Origin: Actinacidiphila sp. DG2A-62
GTDB taxonomy: Bacteria; Actinomycetota; Actinomycetes; Streptomycetales; Streptomycetaceae
DNA length: 64,000 nucleotides
Direction: 5' to 3'
Assembly: GCF_035825295.1 (NCBI RefSeq)
Contig: NZ_JAYMGI010000002.1
Coordinates: forward strand, 1,054,001-1,118,000
The notes beneath the pieces are model-generated. The model did no database searches. It had not been told where the DNA came from and saw only the letters and a list, made by a program, of their open reading frames with translations. Positions 44,529 through 56,446 of the stretch are shown in pieces; position 1 is the stretch's first letter; every line of letters starts with the position of its first letter. The translations under genes and the position numbers were made by a program.

Positions 44529-45949
44529 CGGACCTCCCCCTCCTGCGCGTCGCAGCGCTCGCTCACCGAGGCGAAGACCGCGAGCGCCTCCGGGCCCGCG
44601 TCGAGCCGGGCCAGGCAGACCGCCTGCCAGTACTCGGCGGCCAGCGTGGTGGCGTGGTCGCGGCCCAGTTCCGCCGTGCACACCCGGGCCACCGCGGTCA
44701 GCATGCGGAACGCCTCCTGGAGCTCGCCGCGCTGCACCAGCGTGACCGCCTCGCGCAGTCGCGAGGCGGCGTTGCCCGCGGTCATGCTGCTCATCACCAG
44801 CTGCCGGGTGGCGTCGCTGAGCACCAGCGGCCGGGGACCGGCGGCCGACGACGCCGGGGCCGACAACCGGACCACGTGCTGCTCGTGCCCGCGGAGCCGG
44901 GGCAGGGCCAGGGCGTCCCAGACGCCGGTCACGGGCGCGTCGGGCCCGTCGAGGTACTCCGGCAGCGAGGCGTCCGGCGGCGCGGTGCGGCCGGCGCCGG
45001 TCATCGCGGCGAGCGCCTGCGCCTGGACCCGGGCCCCGACCTTGCCCACGAGCCGCATCCGGGAGGACGCGCCGGGCTGGTGGGGCAGCCGGGCGCGAAC
45101 CTCCTCGGCGGTGCGCGGGCGGTGCGCCGGGTCGATCGCGACCAGCTCGTCGACCAGTTCGCTCAGCGCGGCGAAGGCGACCGGCTCCGGGTGGTCGGCC
45201 GCGCGTAAGGCCAGCGAGGGGATGCCGTCGCCCACGATCCGCAGCACCACCGCGCCGATGTCCTCCTCCGCCTCGAACGGCGGCCGGCCGGTGAGCAGGG
45301 TGTGCAGGCAGGCGCCGAGCCCGTACAGGTCGGTGACCGGCTGCGGGGCCCGGCCCTGCACGGCCTCCGGCGACATGTAGCGCGGGGTGCCGACGGCGGC
45401 GCTCACCGCCGTGACGACGCGGTGGTCGACGGCCCTGGCCAGGCCGAAGTCGAAGAGGACGACCTGTCCCGAGCGGGTGACCATGACGTTGGACGGTTTG
45501 ACGTCGCGGTGCACGATGCCGGCCTCGTGCACCGCGGACAGGCCCTCGCAGATGCCGGCGGCGATCTCGCAGACCACGTCGACGTCGAGCGGCCCGTCCT
45601 CGGCGAGCGAGGCCAGGTCGACGCCGTCGAGCAGTTCCATCACCAGGTAGGGGATGTCGGCGTCGGTGCCGCCGACGTCCAGCACGCGGACCACCGCGCC
45701 GCTGTTCACCCGGGCCAGGGTGAGCGCCTCACGGCGGAAGCGCTCGCGCACCACCGGGTCGAGGGACGGCCGCGTGCCGGCGCCCCCGGGGGCGTCGTCG
45801 AACGGGGCCAGCAATTTGACGGCCACGCGGCGACCCAGCACCGTGTCCAGCGCCTCGTGGACGCGGCCGCCGCCCCCGCCGCCGAGCGGTCGTTGCAAGG
45901 CGTAGCGACCGCCCAGGAGCCGGCCGTCCGGACGCTCTCCTGCCACCAC
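44525..45949 (-). CDS. Serine/threonine protein kinase with TPR-like C-terminus
   Basis: The 474-residue protein has a complete Hanks-type kinase domain (about 15-290): Gly-rich loop [12 protein letters not shown], Lys45 in RVAVKLL, catalytic loop IVHRDVKPSNVMV (Asp149), DFG in VVLFDFGLARAV (Asp167), activation segment VGTPRYMSPEAVQG and YGLGACLHTLLTGRPPF. There is no membrane helix and no PASTA domain. The last 100 residues are helical and TPR-like (VTLVQRGELQEAFRMLTAVA, EYWQAVCLARLDAGPEALAV). The first GTG at 45949 has GGAGG 8 bases upstream. It is the first gene of the kinase-EACC1-caspase set and probably its switch (inference). Confidence 0.9.
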   Translation of the reverse strand: MVAGERPDGRLLGGRYALQRPLGGGGGGRVHEALDTVLGRRVAVKLLAPFDDAPGGAGTRPSLDPVVRERFRREALTLARVNSGAVVRVLDVGGTDADIPYLVMELLDGVDLASLAEDGPLDVDVVCEIAAGICEGLSAVHEAGIVHRDVKPSNVMVTRSGQVVLFDFGLARAVDHRVVTAVSAAVGTPRYMSPEAVQGRAPQPVTDLYGLGACLHTLLTGRPPFEAEEDIGAVVLRIVGDGIPSLALRAADHPEPVAFAALSELVDELVAIDPAHRPRTAEEVRARLPHQPGASSRMRLVGKVGARVQAQALAAMTGAGRTAPPDASLPEYLDGPDAPVTGVWDALALPRLRGHEQHVVRLSAPASSAAGPRPLVLSDATRQLVMSSMTAGNAASRLREAVTLVQRGELQEAFRMLTAVARVCTAELGRDHATTLAAEYWQAVCLARLDAGPEALAVFASVSERCDAQEGEVR

Positions 45950-46055
45950 CGGTTGGTCCTCCCCCGTCCGGCCTGTCAGCTCGTCGTCACATCATGCACC
46001 CTGCCCGCCCGGCGCCCTCCGGGGGTTCCCGCGGACGCCACCGCCGCCTCCGGTC

Positions 46056-48530
<2,475 letters not shown>

Positions 48531-48623
48531 GTGCACTCCTCACACGGTGGTGGGAGTCCCATGGTATCGACCTGGGGCGATCCGTGACGGCCCGCGGGGG
48601 CAAGGCGGCCCCCGCGGGTGCGG

Positions 48624-49184
48624 TCAGATCACGATCAGCGCGTCCAGCGCCGCGCCGGACAGTGCCGTGGCCAGGCGCTGCCTGCCGTCGAGGAAGCCCA
48701 GCTCCAGCAGGACCGCGACGCCCACCACCTCGGCGCCGGTGCGGCGGATCAGCTCGACGGCGGCCTCGGCGGTGCCGCCGGTGGCCAGCACGTCGTCGAT
48801 GACCAGCACCCGGTCGCGGGGGCCGAAGGCGTCGGACTGGATCTCGATCTCCGCGGTGCCGTACTCCAGCGCGTAGCTCTGGCCGAGGATCTCGCCGGGG
48901 AGCTTGCCGGCCTTGCGGACCGGCACGAAGCCGAGGTGGGCGCGGGCGGCGGCGGGTGCGGCGAGGATGAAGCCGCGGGCTTCGAGGCCGACCACCTTCG
49001 TCGCCGCGTGCCGGCGGCAGAGCGCGGCGAGGGCGTCCACGAGGGCGTTGAAGGCGACCGGGTCGGCCAGCAGGGGCGTGATGTCCTTGAAGACCACGCC
49101 GGGCTGCGGGTAGTCGGGCACGTCCCGGATGCGGGAGACGAGCAGGTCCCGCAGTTCAGCGGAGGCGATTTCCGTCGAGGTCAT
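48624..49184 (-). CDS. apt: Adenine phosphoribosyltransferase
   Basis: It salvages adenine to AMP with PRPP. The 186-residue protein has DVPDYPQPGVVFKDITPLLA, KVVGLEARGFILAAPAAARA, FVPVRKAGKLPGE and the PRPP loop VLVIDDVLATGGTAEAAVEL. Length is normal for bacterial Apt. The ATG is at 49184. It lies between secF and rel, the usual actinobacterial order, and is separated from secF by a terminator-like hairpin. Confidence 0.97.
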   Translation of the reverse strand: MTSTEIASAELRDLLVSRIRDVPDYPQPGVVFKDITPLLADPVAFNALVDALAALCRRHAATKVVGLEARGFILAAPAAARAHLGFVPVRKAGKLPGEILGQSYALEYGTAEIEIQSDAFGPRDRVLVIDDVLATGGTAEAAVELIRRTGAEVVGVAVLLELGFLDGRQRLATALSGAALDALIVI

Positions 49185-49314
49185 GGCGCGTTTCTCTCGG
49201 TCGGGGCAGGGCGGGCGGGGCGTCGGGCGGCCCGGGTGGGGCCGGGGCGGGCCGGGCGGTGTCGGGGCGCGGCGGGGACGCGGGGGGCACGGGGGGCGCC
49301 GCCGGGCACAAGCG

Positions 49315-49347
49315 CGCCGCCGCCCGGCGGGAGGCCGGACGGCGGCG
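49315..49347 (-). terminator. Hairpin after secF
   Basis: A 14-bp stem with one mismatch (49315-49328 with 49334-49347) and a 5-base loop begins ten bases past the secF stop in a very GC-rich 170-base spacer. It probably reduces read-through from secDF into apt. Confidence 0.5.
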
Positions 49348-49356
49348 GACTGGGCT

Positions 49357-50556
49357 TCAGCGGCGCTTGCCCGAGGGCCGGCCGCGGCCGCGGTTGGTGC
49401 GGTTCGGCTGGTTGCGGACCGGGCGGCTGCCGCTCGCGGAGGAGCCGGCGGCCCGGCCGCGCGGTCCGACGACGCCGGCCGCGGCGGGCGCCGCGTCCTC
49501 GTCGTCGTCCGCGTCCGGCGTGTCGGCGGACTCGGCGTCCTCCGGGTCCTCGCCGCGCGCGGCGGCCTGCGCGGCCTTGGCCGCGTCCGAGGCCCGCTTG
49601 GCCAGCACCCGCTTGCGCAGCGACCGCATCTGCGGCTCGCGCTCCTTGAACTCGGCGACCAGCGGGGTCGCGATGAAGATCGAGGAGTACGCACCGGCCG
49701 TGAGGCCGATGAACAGCGCGAGCGCGATGTCGTTGAGCACACCGGCGCCGAGGATGCCGCCGCCGATGAAGAGCAGCGCGGCGACCGGCAGCAGCGCGAC
49801 CACCGTGGTGTTGATCGACCGCACCAGGGTGCTGTTGAGGCTGCGGTTGGCGATGTCGCTGTAGGTGAAGCGGGACTGCCGGGTGATGTCCTTGCTGGCT
49901 TCCTTCAGACCGTCGAAGACGACGACGGTGTCGTAGAGGGAGTAACCGAGGATGGTCAGCAGGCCGATCACGGTGCCCGGCGAGACCTCGAAGCCCACCA
50001 GGGCGTAGACGCCGGTGGTGATGGTGAGGTCGTGCAGCAGGGCGATCAGCGCGGCGAGGGCCATCCGCCACTCGAAGGCGATGGCGAGGTAGATCACCAC
50101 CAGGACCAGGAAGATGATCAGGCCTTCCAGGGCCTTGTTGGAGATCTGCTTGCCCCAGCTCGGGCCGATGATCTCGGCGTCGATCTGCTGCGACTTCAGA
50201 CCCAGGTCCTTGGCGATCTCCGGCTGGAGGCGCTTGGACTCGTCGGTGGACAGGTCGGCGATCTGGATGCGCAGGCTGCCGTTGCCGAGCTTCTGGATGG
50301 TGGCGTCGTGGCCGCCGGTGTCGCCGCTGATCCGGGACTGCGCCTCGGCCACCGAGATGTTGCTGTGCTTGGGGGTGTTGAAGACGGCGCCGCCGGAGAA
50401 GTCGATGCCGAGCTTCAGGCCGTTCACCGCCAGGCCCACGATCGCGACGACGGTCACCAGGATCGAGAAGCCGTACCAGATCTTGCGCTTGCCGACGAAG
50501 TCGTACGAGACCTCGCCGCGGTGCAGCCGGTGCCCGAGCTCGCTGAGCTTCGACAT
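49357..50556 (-). CDS. secF: Protein translocase subunit SecF
   Basis: With SecD it supports proton-driven late steps of Sec export. The 399-residue protein has six expected membrane helices. The conserved features are LGIDFSGGAVFNT after helix 1, then VYLAIAFEWRMALAALIALLHD, GYSLYDTVVVFDGLKE and LNSTLVRSINTTVVALLPVA. A cytoplasmic tail of about 80 residues follows, first acidic (DADDDEDAAP), then strongly basic (NRGRGRPSGKRR), and longer than in E. coli. The ATG overlaps the secD stop by one base (TGATG). Confidence 0.96.
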   Translation of the reverse strand: MSKLSELGHRLHRGEVSYDFVGKRKIWYGFSILVTVVAIVGLAVNGLKLGIDFSGGAVFNTPKHSNISVAEAQSRISGDTGGHDATIQKLGNGSLRIQIADLSTDESKRLQPEIAKDLGLKSQQIDAEIIGPSWGKQISNKALEGLIIFLVLVVIYLAIAFEWRMALAALIALLHDLTITTGVYALVGFEVSPGTVIGLLTILGYSLYDTVVVFDGLKEASKDITRQSRFTYSDIANRSLNSTLVRSINTTVVALLPVAALLFIGGGILGAGVLNDIALALFIGLTAGAYSSIFIATPLVAEFKEREPQMRSLRKRVLAKRASDAAKAAQAAARGEDPEDAESADTPDADDDEDAAPAAAGVVGPRGRAAGSSASGSRPVRNQPNRTNRGRGRPSGKRR

Positions 50557-52328
50557 CAGGCCTCCTTGGTCTCGTTGCTGATCGGGCGGCGGACGCTGCG
50601 CAGCGGCGCCTTGGTGCCGAGCGACTCGGGGTTGAGGCCGGACCACTTGTGGCCCTTGGCGTAGAAGGGGCGCCTGGCCAGGATCGTCATCAGCGGCTTG
50701 GTGAACAGGAAGACCACGGCCACGTCGAGCAGGGTGGTCAGACCGAGGGTGAAGGCGAAGCCCTGCACCTTGCCGACGGTGACCACGTAGAGCACCGCGG
50801 CCGCCAGGAAGGACACGAAGTCCGACACCAGGATGGTGCGCCGGGCGCGCGGCCAGCCGCGGGCGACCGCGGGTTGCAGCGAGCGGCCCTCGCGCAGCTC
50901 GTCCCTGATTCTCTCGAAGAAGACGATGAACGAGTCGGCGGTGATGCCGATGGCGACGATGGCGCCGCAGACGGCCGGCAGGTTCAGCGCGAACCCGATC
51001 GCGGTGCCGAGCAGGCACATGATCGTGTAGGTCAGCGCCGCGGAGACGGCCAGCGACAGGACGGCCACGAAGCTCAGGCCGCGGTAGTAGGCCAGCAGGT
51101 AGACCACGACCAGCGCGAGGCCGACGGCGCCGGCGATCAGGCCGCCGCGCAGCTGCTCGCCGCCGAGCGAGGCGGAGACGGTGGTCTTGTCCAGGGTCTG
51201 GAAGCTCAGCGGCAGCGAGCCGTACTTCAGGGTGTTCGCCAGATTCTCCGCGGAGTTCTGGGTGAAGCTGCCGGAGATCTGGGCGCTGCCGCCGGTCAGG
51301 GCGTAGGAGACCGAGGGGGCCGAGACGACGGTGCCGTCCAGGTCGATCGCGAACTGGTTGTTCGGCGAGGTGGCCTTGGCCAGGTCACCGGTGACCTTGG
51401 TGAACTGCGAGGCGCCCTTGGAGTCGAAGCTGAGGTTGACCACCCAGCCGTTGCCCTGCTGGTTGTCGAAGGCGGCGTTGGCGCCGTTGACGTTCTTGCC
51501 GAGGATGAGCGCGGGGCCGAGGACGTACTTGATCGAGTCCTTCTTGCCCGGGTTCTCGCAGCCGAGCACCTTGTCGGTGGGCTTGGTGTTCGAGCCGACC
51601 GCCTGGGCCTGCTTGGTGTCGGAGCAGTCCAGCTTGGCGAAGGCGGCCTGCAGGTCGGCCGGGATGCTGGTGTCGCCGACCTTGCCGGTCGCCGTCGACG
51701 AAGACGAGGAGGACGAGGGGGTCGCGGTGGGCGACGGGGTCGGCGCCTTGTCGGTGCCCTTCAGCGCGTCGGTGACCGCGCGGCCCTGCTTGCTCGGCGT
51801 GGTGGACGGGGTGCCGGACGCCTTGGACGACGGCGTGGCCGAGCTCTTGGGCGTGGCGCTGCCGGACGGGGTGGGAGTGGCCGACCCGGAGGGCGTGGGG
51901 GTCGGGGTCGCGGGGGTGGGCACGCCGTTGTCGACGGCGAGCACCTGGCGGAAGTACAGCAGGGCGGTGGTGCCGACCTGCTTCTCCGCCTCGTCCGCGT
52001 TCACGCCCTTGGGGATGTTGACGATGATGTCGCGGCTGCCCTGGACCTGGGTCTCCGCCTCAGACACGCCCATGCCGTTGACGCGCTGGGAGATGATGTC
52101 CTTGGCGATGTTCATATTGGTCTTGTTGACCGCGTTCGCCTGATCGGCCTTGGCTTCGAGCGTGATGCTCACGCCGCCCGCGAGGTCGATGCCCAGCCGG
52201 GGGGTCTTCTGGTCGGCGAGGAAGATCCCGCCGGTCAGCGCCACCAGCGCGATGAGGATCACGGCCAGAGCGCGCCCGGGGTATCCCTGGTTCCCCGAGG
52301 ACCTGCGGCCCTTCTTGGCTGCTGCCAC
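50556..52328 (-). CDS. secD: Protein translocase subunit SecD
   Basis: It is the partner of SecF in Sec-dependent export. The 590-residue protein has an N-terminal helix (ALAVILIALVALTGGIFLA), LGIDLAGGVSITLEAKAD, a large periplasmic-side domain, and a C-terminal bundle of five helices with GAIVAIGITADSFIVFFERI and LVSDFVSFLAAAVLYVVTVG. The extracytoplasmic domain contains a Pro/Thr/Ser-rich insertion (about residues 142-212, near 51690-51930). The GTG at 52328 is chosen with weak purine-rich upstream sequence. It follows yajC by 77 bases. Confidence 0.96.
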   Translation of the reverse strand: MAAAKKGRRSSGNQGYPGRALAVILIALVALTGGIFLADQKTPRLGIDLAGGVSITLEAKADQANAVNKTNMNIAKDIISQRVNGMGVSEAETQVQGSRDIIVNIPKGVNADEAEKQVGTTALLYFRQVLAVDNGVPTPATPTPTPSGSATPTPSGSATPKSSATPSSKASGTPSTTPSKQGRAVTDALKGTDKAPTPSPTATPSSSSSSSTATGKVGDTSIPADLQAAFAKLDCSDTKQAQAVGSNTKPTDKVLGCENPGKKDSIKYVLGPALILGKNVNGANAAFDNQQGNGWVVNLSFDSKGASQFTKVTGDLAKATSPNNQFAIDLDGTVVSAPSVSYALTGGSAQISGSFTQNSAENLANTLKYGSLPLSFQTLDKTTVSASLGGEQLRGGLIAGAVGLALVVVYLLAYYRGLSFVAVLSLAVSAALTYTIMCLLGTAIGFALNLPAVCGAIVAIGITADSFIVFFERIRDELREGRSLQPAVARGWPRARRTILVSDFVSFLAAAVLYVVTVGKVQGFAFTLGLTTLLDVAVVFLFTKPLMTILARRPFYAKGHKWSGLNPESLGTKAPLRSVRRPISNETKEA

Positions 52329-52405
52329 CTTCTTGTTTCTCCCTGTCCTACCGTCCCGCGAGCCTGCGCGCTCGAAGGGCGGCCACGAGTGTTGGAGCCG
52401 GACCC

Positions 52406-52888
52406 TTACTTCGCGCTGTCGGACGACTTCCCGAGGTCGACCACGGCGGCGTCCCGGTCGCCGTCCTGCTGCTTCGCGGAGGCGGACGCGTCCCCGCCGT
52501 CCTGCTCCGCCGCCTCGTGGGCGCCGTCGCCGGCGTCGGCGGAGTCGGCCGGAGCGTCCGTGTCGTCCCCGTCGGCCGTGTCGTGGAGGCCCTCGGGCTC
52601 CTCCGGCTCGATGCCGTGCACGATCCGGTTGAACTCGTCCTCGCCGAGGACCGCGCCGATCGCGTTCTTCGCGAAGTGCGCGTGCACGCCGTCCGTCAGC
52701 TCCAGGAGGACCGTGTCGTCGTTGACCTCCTTCACCACGGCGTAGAGACCGCCGATGGTGCGGACGCCGGCACCGGGCTCCATCTGGTTGCGCATCTCGA
52801 CGGCCTGGCGCTGCTTGTTCCGCGCCGAACGGGTCATGAGGATCATGGCGCCGATCATGACGACGAAGATGAGGATCACGGGGTTCAC
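52406..52888 (-). CDS. yajC: Sec translocase accessory subunit YajC
   Basis: YajC associates with SecDF. The 160-residue product has a short N-terminal membrane helix (VNPVILIFVVMIGAMILMT), the conserved cytoplasmic part (RNQMEPGAGVRTIGGLYAVV, DDTVLLELTDGVHAHFAKNA) and a long acidic tail from about residue 95 to the end. The GTG at 52888 with AAGGA about 11 bases upstream is preferred. A GTG seven codons earlier is also in frame. It is first in the yajC-secD-secF run. Confidence 0.95.
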   Translation of the reverse strand: MNPVILIFVVMIGAMILMTRSARNKQRQAVEMRNQMEPGAGVRTIGGLYAVVKEVNDDTVLLELTDGVHAHFAKNAIGAVLGEDEFNRIVHGIEPEEPEGLHDTADGDDTDAPADSADAGDGAHEAAEQDGGDASASAKQQDGDRDAAVVDLGKSSDSAK

Positions 52889-53059
52889 GGTCTGGACGTT
52901 CCTTCGCACGGCCGGTGTGGAGGTCGGCCTGGGTTTCGGGATGTGTGTGCCGATCCACAGGAAAGGAAGGGCGCGTCGGCGGAGTCTAAGCGCTGGCTCG
53001 CCGTGGTAACAACGCCCAGCGTGGCACAGCAGTTCCTGAACGTGTGAGTCTAGCCGAGA

Positions 53060-54166
53060 TCAGGGACCGAAAAGACCGCTCTGTCCCGGTCCGGGAGCAC
53101 CCGTCCCCGGCGCCCCGCCGCCCCCGCCCGCCCCGTACGCCTGGCCCGGCGGCGGCGTCAGGCCCAGGTGGGCCCAGGCGGCCGGGGTGGCCACCCGGCC
53201 CCTGGGGGTGCGGGCCAGCAGCCCCTCGCGGACCAGGAAGGGCTCGGCCACCTCCTCGACCGTCTCCCGCTCCTCGCCGACCGCGACGGCCAGCGTGGAC
53301 AGCCCCACCGGGCCGCCGCCGAAGAGCTGGAGCAGGGCGCGCAGCACCGCGCGGTCCAGCCGGTCCAGCCCCCGGCCGTCGACCTCGTAGACCTCCAGCG
53401 CGCTGGCGGCGATCTCCCGGGTGATGACGCCGTCGGCCCGCACCTGCGCGTAGTCGCGCACCCGGCGCAGCAGCCGGTTGGCGATGCGCGGGGTGCCGCG
53501 GGAGCGGCCGGCGATCTCCGCGGCGCCGCCGGCGGCCACCTCGACGTCCAGCAGCCCGGCCGAGCGGTGGATGACGCGTTCCAGCTCGGCGGGGGCGTAG
53601 AACTCCATGTGCGCGGTGAAGCCGAAGCGGTCGCGCAGCGGCGGCGGCAGCAGTCCGGCCCTCGTGGTGGCGCCGACCAGCGTGAACGGCGGCAGCTCCA
53701 GCGGGATGGCGGTGGCGCCCGGGCCCTTGCCGACGACCACGTCGACCCGGAAGTCCTCCATCGCCATGTACAGCATCTCCTCGGCGGGCCGGGACATCCG
53801 GTGGATCTCGTCGAGAAAGAGGACCTCGCCGTCCTGCAGCGAGGACAGGATCGCCGCGAGGTCACCGGCGTGCTGGATGGCGGGGCCGGAGGTGATGCGG
53901 ATCGGCGCGCCCATCTCCGCGGCGATGATCATCGACAGGGTGGTCTTGCCCAGGCCCGGGGCGCCGGAGAGCAGGACGTGGTCGGCGGTGCCGCCGCGCT
54001 GCCTGGCCGCCTTGAGCACCAGGTCGAGCTGCTGGCGGACCCGCTCCTGGCCGATGAACTCGGTGAGGTCCTTGGGCCGCAGCGCCGCCTCCACCGCCTG
54101 GTCCTCGCGGTCGGCTGCGGCGCCGACCAGTCGCTCGGGGGTCTCGGCGGGGTCGTCCCAGTTCAT
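53060..54166 (-). CDS. ruvB: Holliday junction branch migration helicase RuvB
   Basis: RuvB is the motor that moves Holliday junctions with RuvA. The 368-residue protein has [20 protein letters not shown], Walker [21 protein letters not shown], Walker [21 protein letters not shown], sensor 1 [20 protein letters not shown] and the C-terminal winged helix ([20 protein letters not shown]). A Gly/Ala/Pro-rich tail of about 28 residues is extra. The ATG is at 54166. It is separated from ruvA by about 150 bases of GC-rich repeats. Confidence 0.97.
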   Translation of the reverse strand: MNWDDPAETPERLVGAAADREDQAVEAALRPKDLTEFIGQERVRQQLDLVLKAARQRGGTADHVLLSGAPGLGKTTLSMIIAAEMGAPIRITSGPAIQHAGDLAAILSSLQDGEVLFLDEIHRMSRPAEEMLYMAMEDFRVDVVVGKGPGATAIPLELPPFTLVGATTRAGLLPPPLRDRFGFTAHMEFYAPAELERVIHRSAGLLDVEVAAGGAAEIAGRSRGTPRIANRLLRRVRDYAQVRADGVITREIAASALEVYEVDGRGLDRLDRAVLRALLQLFGGGPVGLSTLAVAVGEERETVEEVAEPFLVREGLLARTPRGRVATPAAWAHLGLTPPPGQAYGAGGGGGAPGTGAPGPGQSGLFGP

Positions 54167-54313
54167 CGTGGTCTCTCGGATCGGGTGCGGGTACCGGGCG
54201 TCATCGGGTGCGGCTCCCGCGCGGCCGGCGTGCCGCGGCTCGGGGGCGCGCGGGGTGCGGGGGCGTGGCGCGGGGGCGCGCGGTGTGCGGGCGCGCGGCG
54301 TGCGGGCGGCGGC

Positions 54314-54925
54314 TCATCGGGTGCGGTTGAGGCTCTGCAGGGCGGCCCGCAGCAGCGCGCCGACATCGGGCTGCGCGGCGGCCTCGGCCTGCGGCTCCAC
54401 CGCGGCCACCGCCTCGTCGGCCTCCCGCAGCGCATAGCCGAGGCCGAGCAGCGCGGCGTGCAGCTGCTCGCGCCAGGACGCGCCGACCGGGGCGCCGACG
54501 CCGCGCCCGGCGCCCGCGCCGACCGGCTCGCCCAGCCGGTCCTTCAGCTCCAGCAGCAGCCGCTGGGCGCCCTTCTTGCCGATGCCGGGCACGGCGGTCA
54601 GCGCCTTCTCGTCGCCGGCCGCGACGGCCGCCCGCAGGGCGTCCGGGCGGTGCACCGCCAGCATCGTCTGGGCCAGCCGCGGTCCGACGCCGCTGACGGT
54701 CTGCAGCAGCTCGAAGACCTGCCGCTCGTCCTCGTCGGCGAAGCCGTACAGCGTCAGCGAGTCCTCGCGGACCACCAGGGAGGTGGCCAGCCGGGCCTGC
54801 TCCCCCACCCGCAGCGCGGCGAGCGTGCCCGGCGCGCACTGGACGGCCATGCCGACGCCGCCCACCTCGATCACCGCGGTGTCCGGTGCGAGTGCGGCCA
54901 CCTGGCCGCTGACGAAGGCGATCAC
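54314..54925 (-). CDS. ruvA: Holliday junction DNA-binding protein RuvA
   Basis: RuvA tetramers hold the junction for RuvB. The 203-residue protein has the OB-fold domain ([20 protein letters not shown]), two helix-hairpin-helix motifs ([38 protein letters not shown]) and the C-terminal RuvB-binding domain ([18 protein letters not shown]). The GTG start overlaps the ruvC stop (GTGA), so ruvC and ruvA are coupled. Confidence 0.97.
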   Translation of the reverse strand: MIAFVSGQVAALAPDTAVIEVGGVGMAVQCAPGTLAALRVGEQARLATSLVVREDSLTLYGFADEDERQVFELLQTVSGVGPRLAQTMLAVHRPDALRAAVAAGDEKALTAVPGIGKKGAQRLLLELKDRLGEPVGAGAGRGVGAPVGASWREQLHAALLGLGYALREADEAVAAVEPQAEAAAQPDVGALLRAALQSLNRTR

Positions 54926-55467
54926 GCGCGGGGCTCCTGGATGCGTACGGTCGGGGGACGGCGGGCGGCGACGGCCTGCTGGATGCGGGTGGCGGCGGCG
55001 CCGCGCCAGATGTGGCAGATGGCCAGCGCCAGCGCGTCCGCGGCGTCGGCCGGCTTGGGCGGGGCGTCCAGCCGCAGCAGCCGCGTCACCATCGCGCCGA
55101 CCTGCGCCTTGTCGGCGCGGCCGCTGCCGGTCACCGCGGCCTTGACCTCGCTGGGGGTGTGCAGGTGCACCGGCAGGCCGCGGCGCGAGGCGCACAGCAG
55201 GGCGACCGCGCTGGCCTGCGCGGTGCCCATCACCGTGCGGACGTTGTGCTGGCTGAAGACGCGCTCGACGGCGACGGCCTGCGGGCGGTGCTCGTCCAGC
55301 CACGCCTCGATGCCGCGCTCGATCAGCACCAGCCGCTCGCCGATCGGGGCGTCCGCCGGGGTGCGCACCACGCCGACGCCGACCATCGACAGCCGGCCGC
55401 CTGGCGCGCCGTCGACCACGCCGACGCCGCACCGGGTCAGCCCCGGGTCCACGCCCAACACCCGCAC
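54922..55467 (-). CDS. ruvC: Crossover junction endodeoxyribonuclease RuvC
   Basis: RuvC cuts Holliday junctions. The 181-residue RNase-H-fold protein has the first catalytic Asp in [17 protein letters not shown], the Glu in [18 protein letters not shown], and the C-terminal acidic pair in [14 protein letters not shown]. The GTG at 55467 has GGGAGG six bases before it. It is first in ruvC-ruvA-ruvB. A strong terminator-like hairpin lies between it and yebC upstream. Confidence 0.97.
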   Translation of the reverse strand: MRVLGVDPGLTRCGVGVVDGAPGGRLSMVGVGVVRTPADAPIGERLVLIERGIEAWLDEHRPQAVAVERVFSQHNVRTVMGTAQASAVALLCASRRGLPVHLHTPSEVKAAVTGSGRADKAQVGAMVTRLLRLDAPPKPADAADALALAICHIWRGAAATRIQQAVAARRPPTVRIQEPRA

Positions 55468-55542
55468 CGCGCGCCTCCCTTCGCACCGCCGTTCGCCCTG
55501 TTCCGGCAGGCTATCGGTTGCCGCCGACAATCGGCGGACCAT

Positions 55543-55585
55543 GCGGAAGGGGCCGGCCGGGTGTGTCCCGGCCGGCCCCTTCCGC
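55543..55585 (-). terminator. Terminator between yebC and ruvC
   Basis: A perfect 19-bp inverted repeat (55543-55561 with 55567-55585) has a TGTGT loop. It begins 43 bases past the yebC stop and separates the yebC and ruvCAB transcripts. Two smaller dyads of the CCGCCGAC/GTCGGCGG type flank it. Confidence 0.85.
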
Positions 55586-55628
55586 GCGTGTGCCGCCGGC
55601 TGTCGGCGGGTCGGCCCGCTGCGGCGGG

Positions 55629-56381
55629 TCAGGCGTCGACCTTCTCCATGATCTCGTCGGAGACGTCGAAGTTGGCGAAGACGTTCTGCACGTCGTCGCT
55701 GTCCTCCAGCGCGTCGATCAGCTTGAAGATCTTGCGCGCGCCGTCCTCGTCCAGCTCGACCTGCATGGTCGGCAGGAAGTTGGCGTCCGCCGAGTCGTAG
55801 TCGATGCCGGCCTCCTGCAGCGCCTTGCGGACCGGCACCAGGTCGGTGGCCTCGCTGATCACCTCGAAGGAGTCGCCGAGGTCGTTGACCTCCTCGGCGC
55901 CCGCGTCGAGCACCGCGCCGAGCACGTCGTCCTCGGACAGGTCGCCCTTGGGGACGATCACCACGCCCTTGCGGTTGAACAGGTACGACACCGAGCCGGG
56001 GTCGGCCATCGAGCCGCCGTTGCGGGTCATCGCGACGCGGACGTCGGAGGCCGCGCGGTTGCGGTTGTCGGTCAGGCACTCGATCAGCACCGCCACGCCG
56101 TTGGGGCCGTAGCCCTCGTACATGATGGTCTGGTAGTCGGCGCCGCCGGCCTCCTGGCCGGAGCCGCGCTTGACCGCGCTGTCGATGTTCTTGTTCGGCA
56201 CCGACTGCTTCTTGGCCTTCTGGATGGCGTCGAAGAGGGTCGGGTTGCCGTCGGGGTCGGCGCCGCCGGTGCGGGCGGCGACCTCGATGTTCTTGATCAG
56301 CTTCGCGAAGAGCTTGCCGCGCTTGGCATCGATCACGGCCTTCTTGTGCTTCGTCGTAGCCCATTTAGAGTGGCCGGACAT
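55629..56381 (-). CDS. yebC: YebC/TACO1-family protein
   Basis: YebC proteins act as transcription regulators or, as shown more recently for some members, help translation of difficult proline-rich stretches. The 250-residue protein starts [20 protein letters not shown] and contains [40 protein letters not shown] and [20 protein letters not shown]. Length is normal. It lies between pdxT and the ruv genes, as in relatives. The molecular role in this organism is open. Confidence 0.95.
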   Translation of the reverse strand: MSGHSKWATTKHKKAVIDAKRGKLFAKLIKNIEVAARTGGADPDGNPTLFDAIQKAKKQSVPNKNIDSAVKRGSGQEAGGADYQTIMYEGYGPNGVAVLIECLTDNRNRAASDVRVAMTRNGGSMADPGSVSYLFNRKGVVIVPKGDLSEDDVLGAVLDAGAEEVNDLGDSFEVISEATDLVPVRKALQEAGIDYDSADANFLPTMQVELDEDGARKIFKLIDALEDSDDVQNVFANFDVSDEIMEKVDA

Positions 56382-56446
56382 CCGACAGTCTCCTTCGCGT
56401 CACCTGGTGCATTCTTCGTCGCGCCGTCGATCCTACCGGTGAAGCG

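Noticed and set aside
48531..48536. GTG start two codons upstream for rel
   Set aside because: The GAGGAG sequence would abut the GTG with no spacing. It is correctly placed for the TTG at 48530.
54167..54313. Gene or attenuator between ruvA and ruvB
   Set aside because: The spacer is only GC-rich short repeats (GGGGGCGCGCGG type) with no defined hairpin or frame worth reporting.
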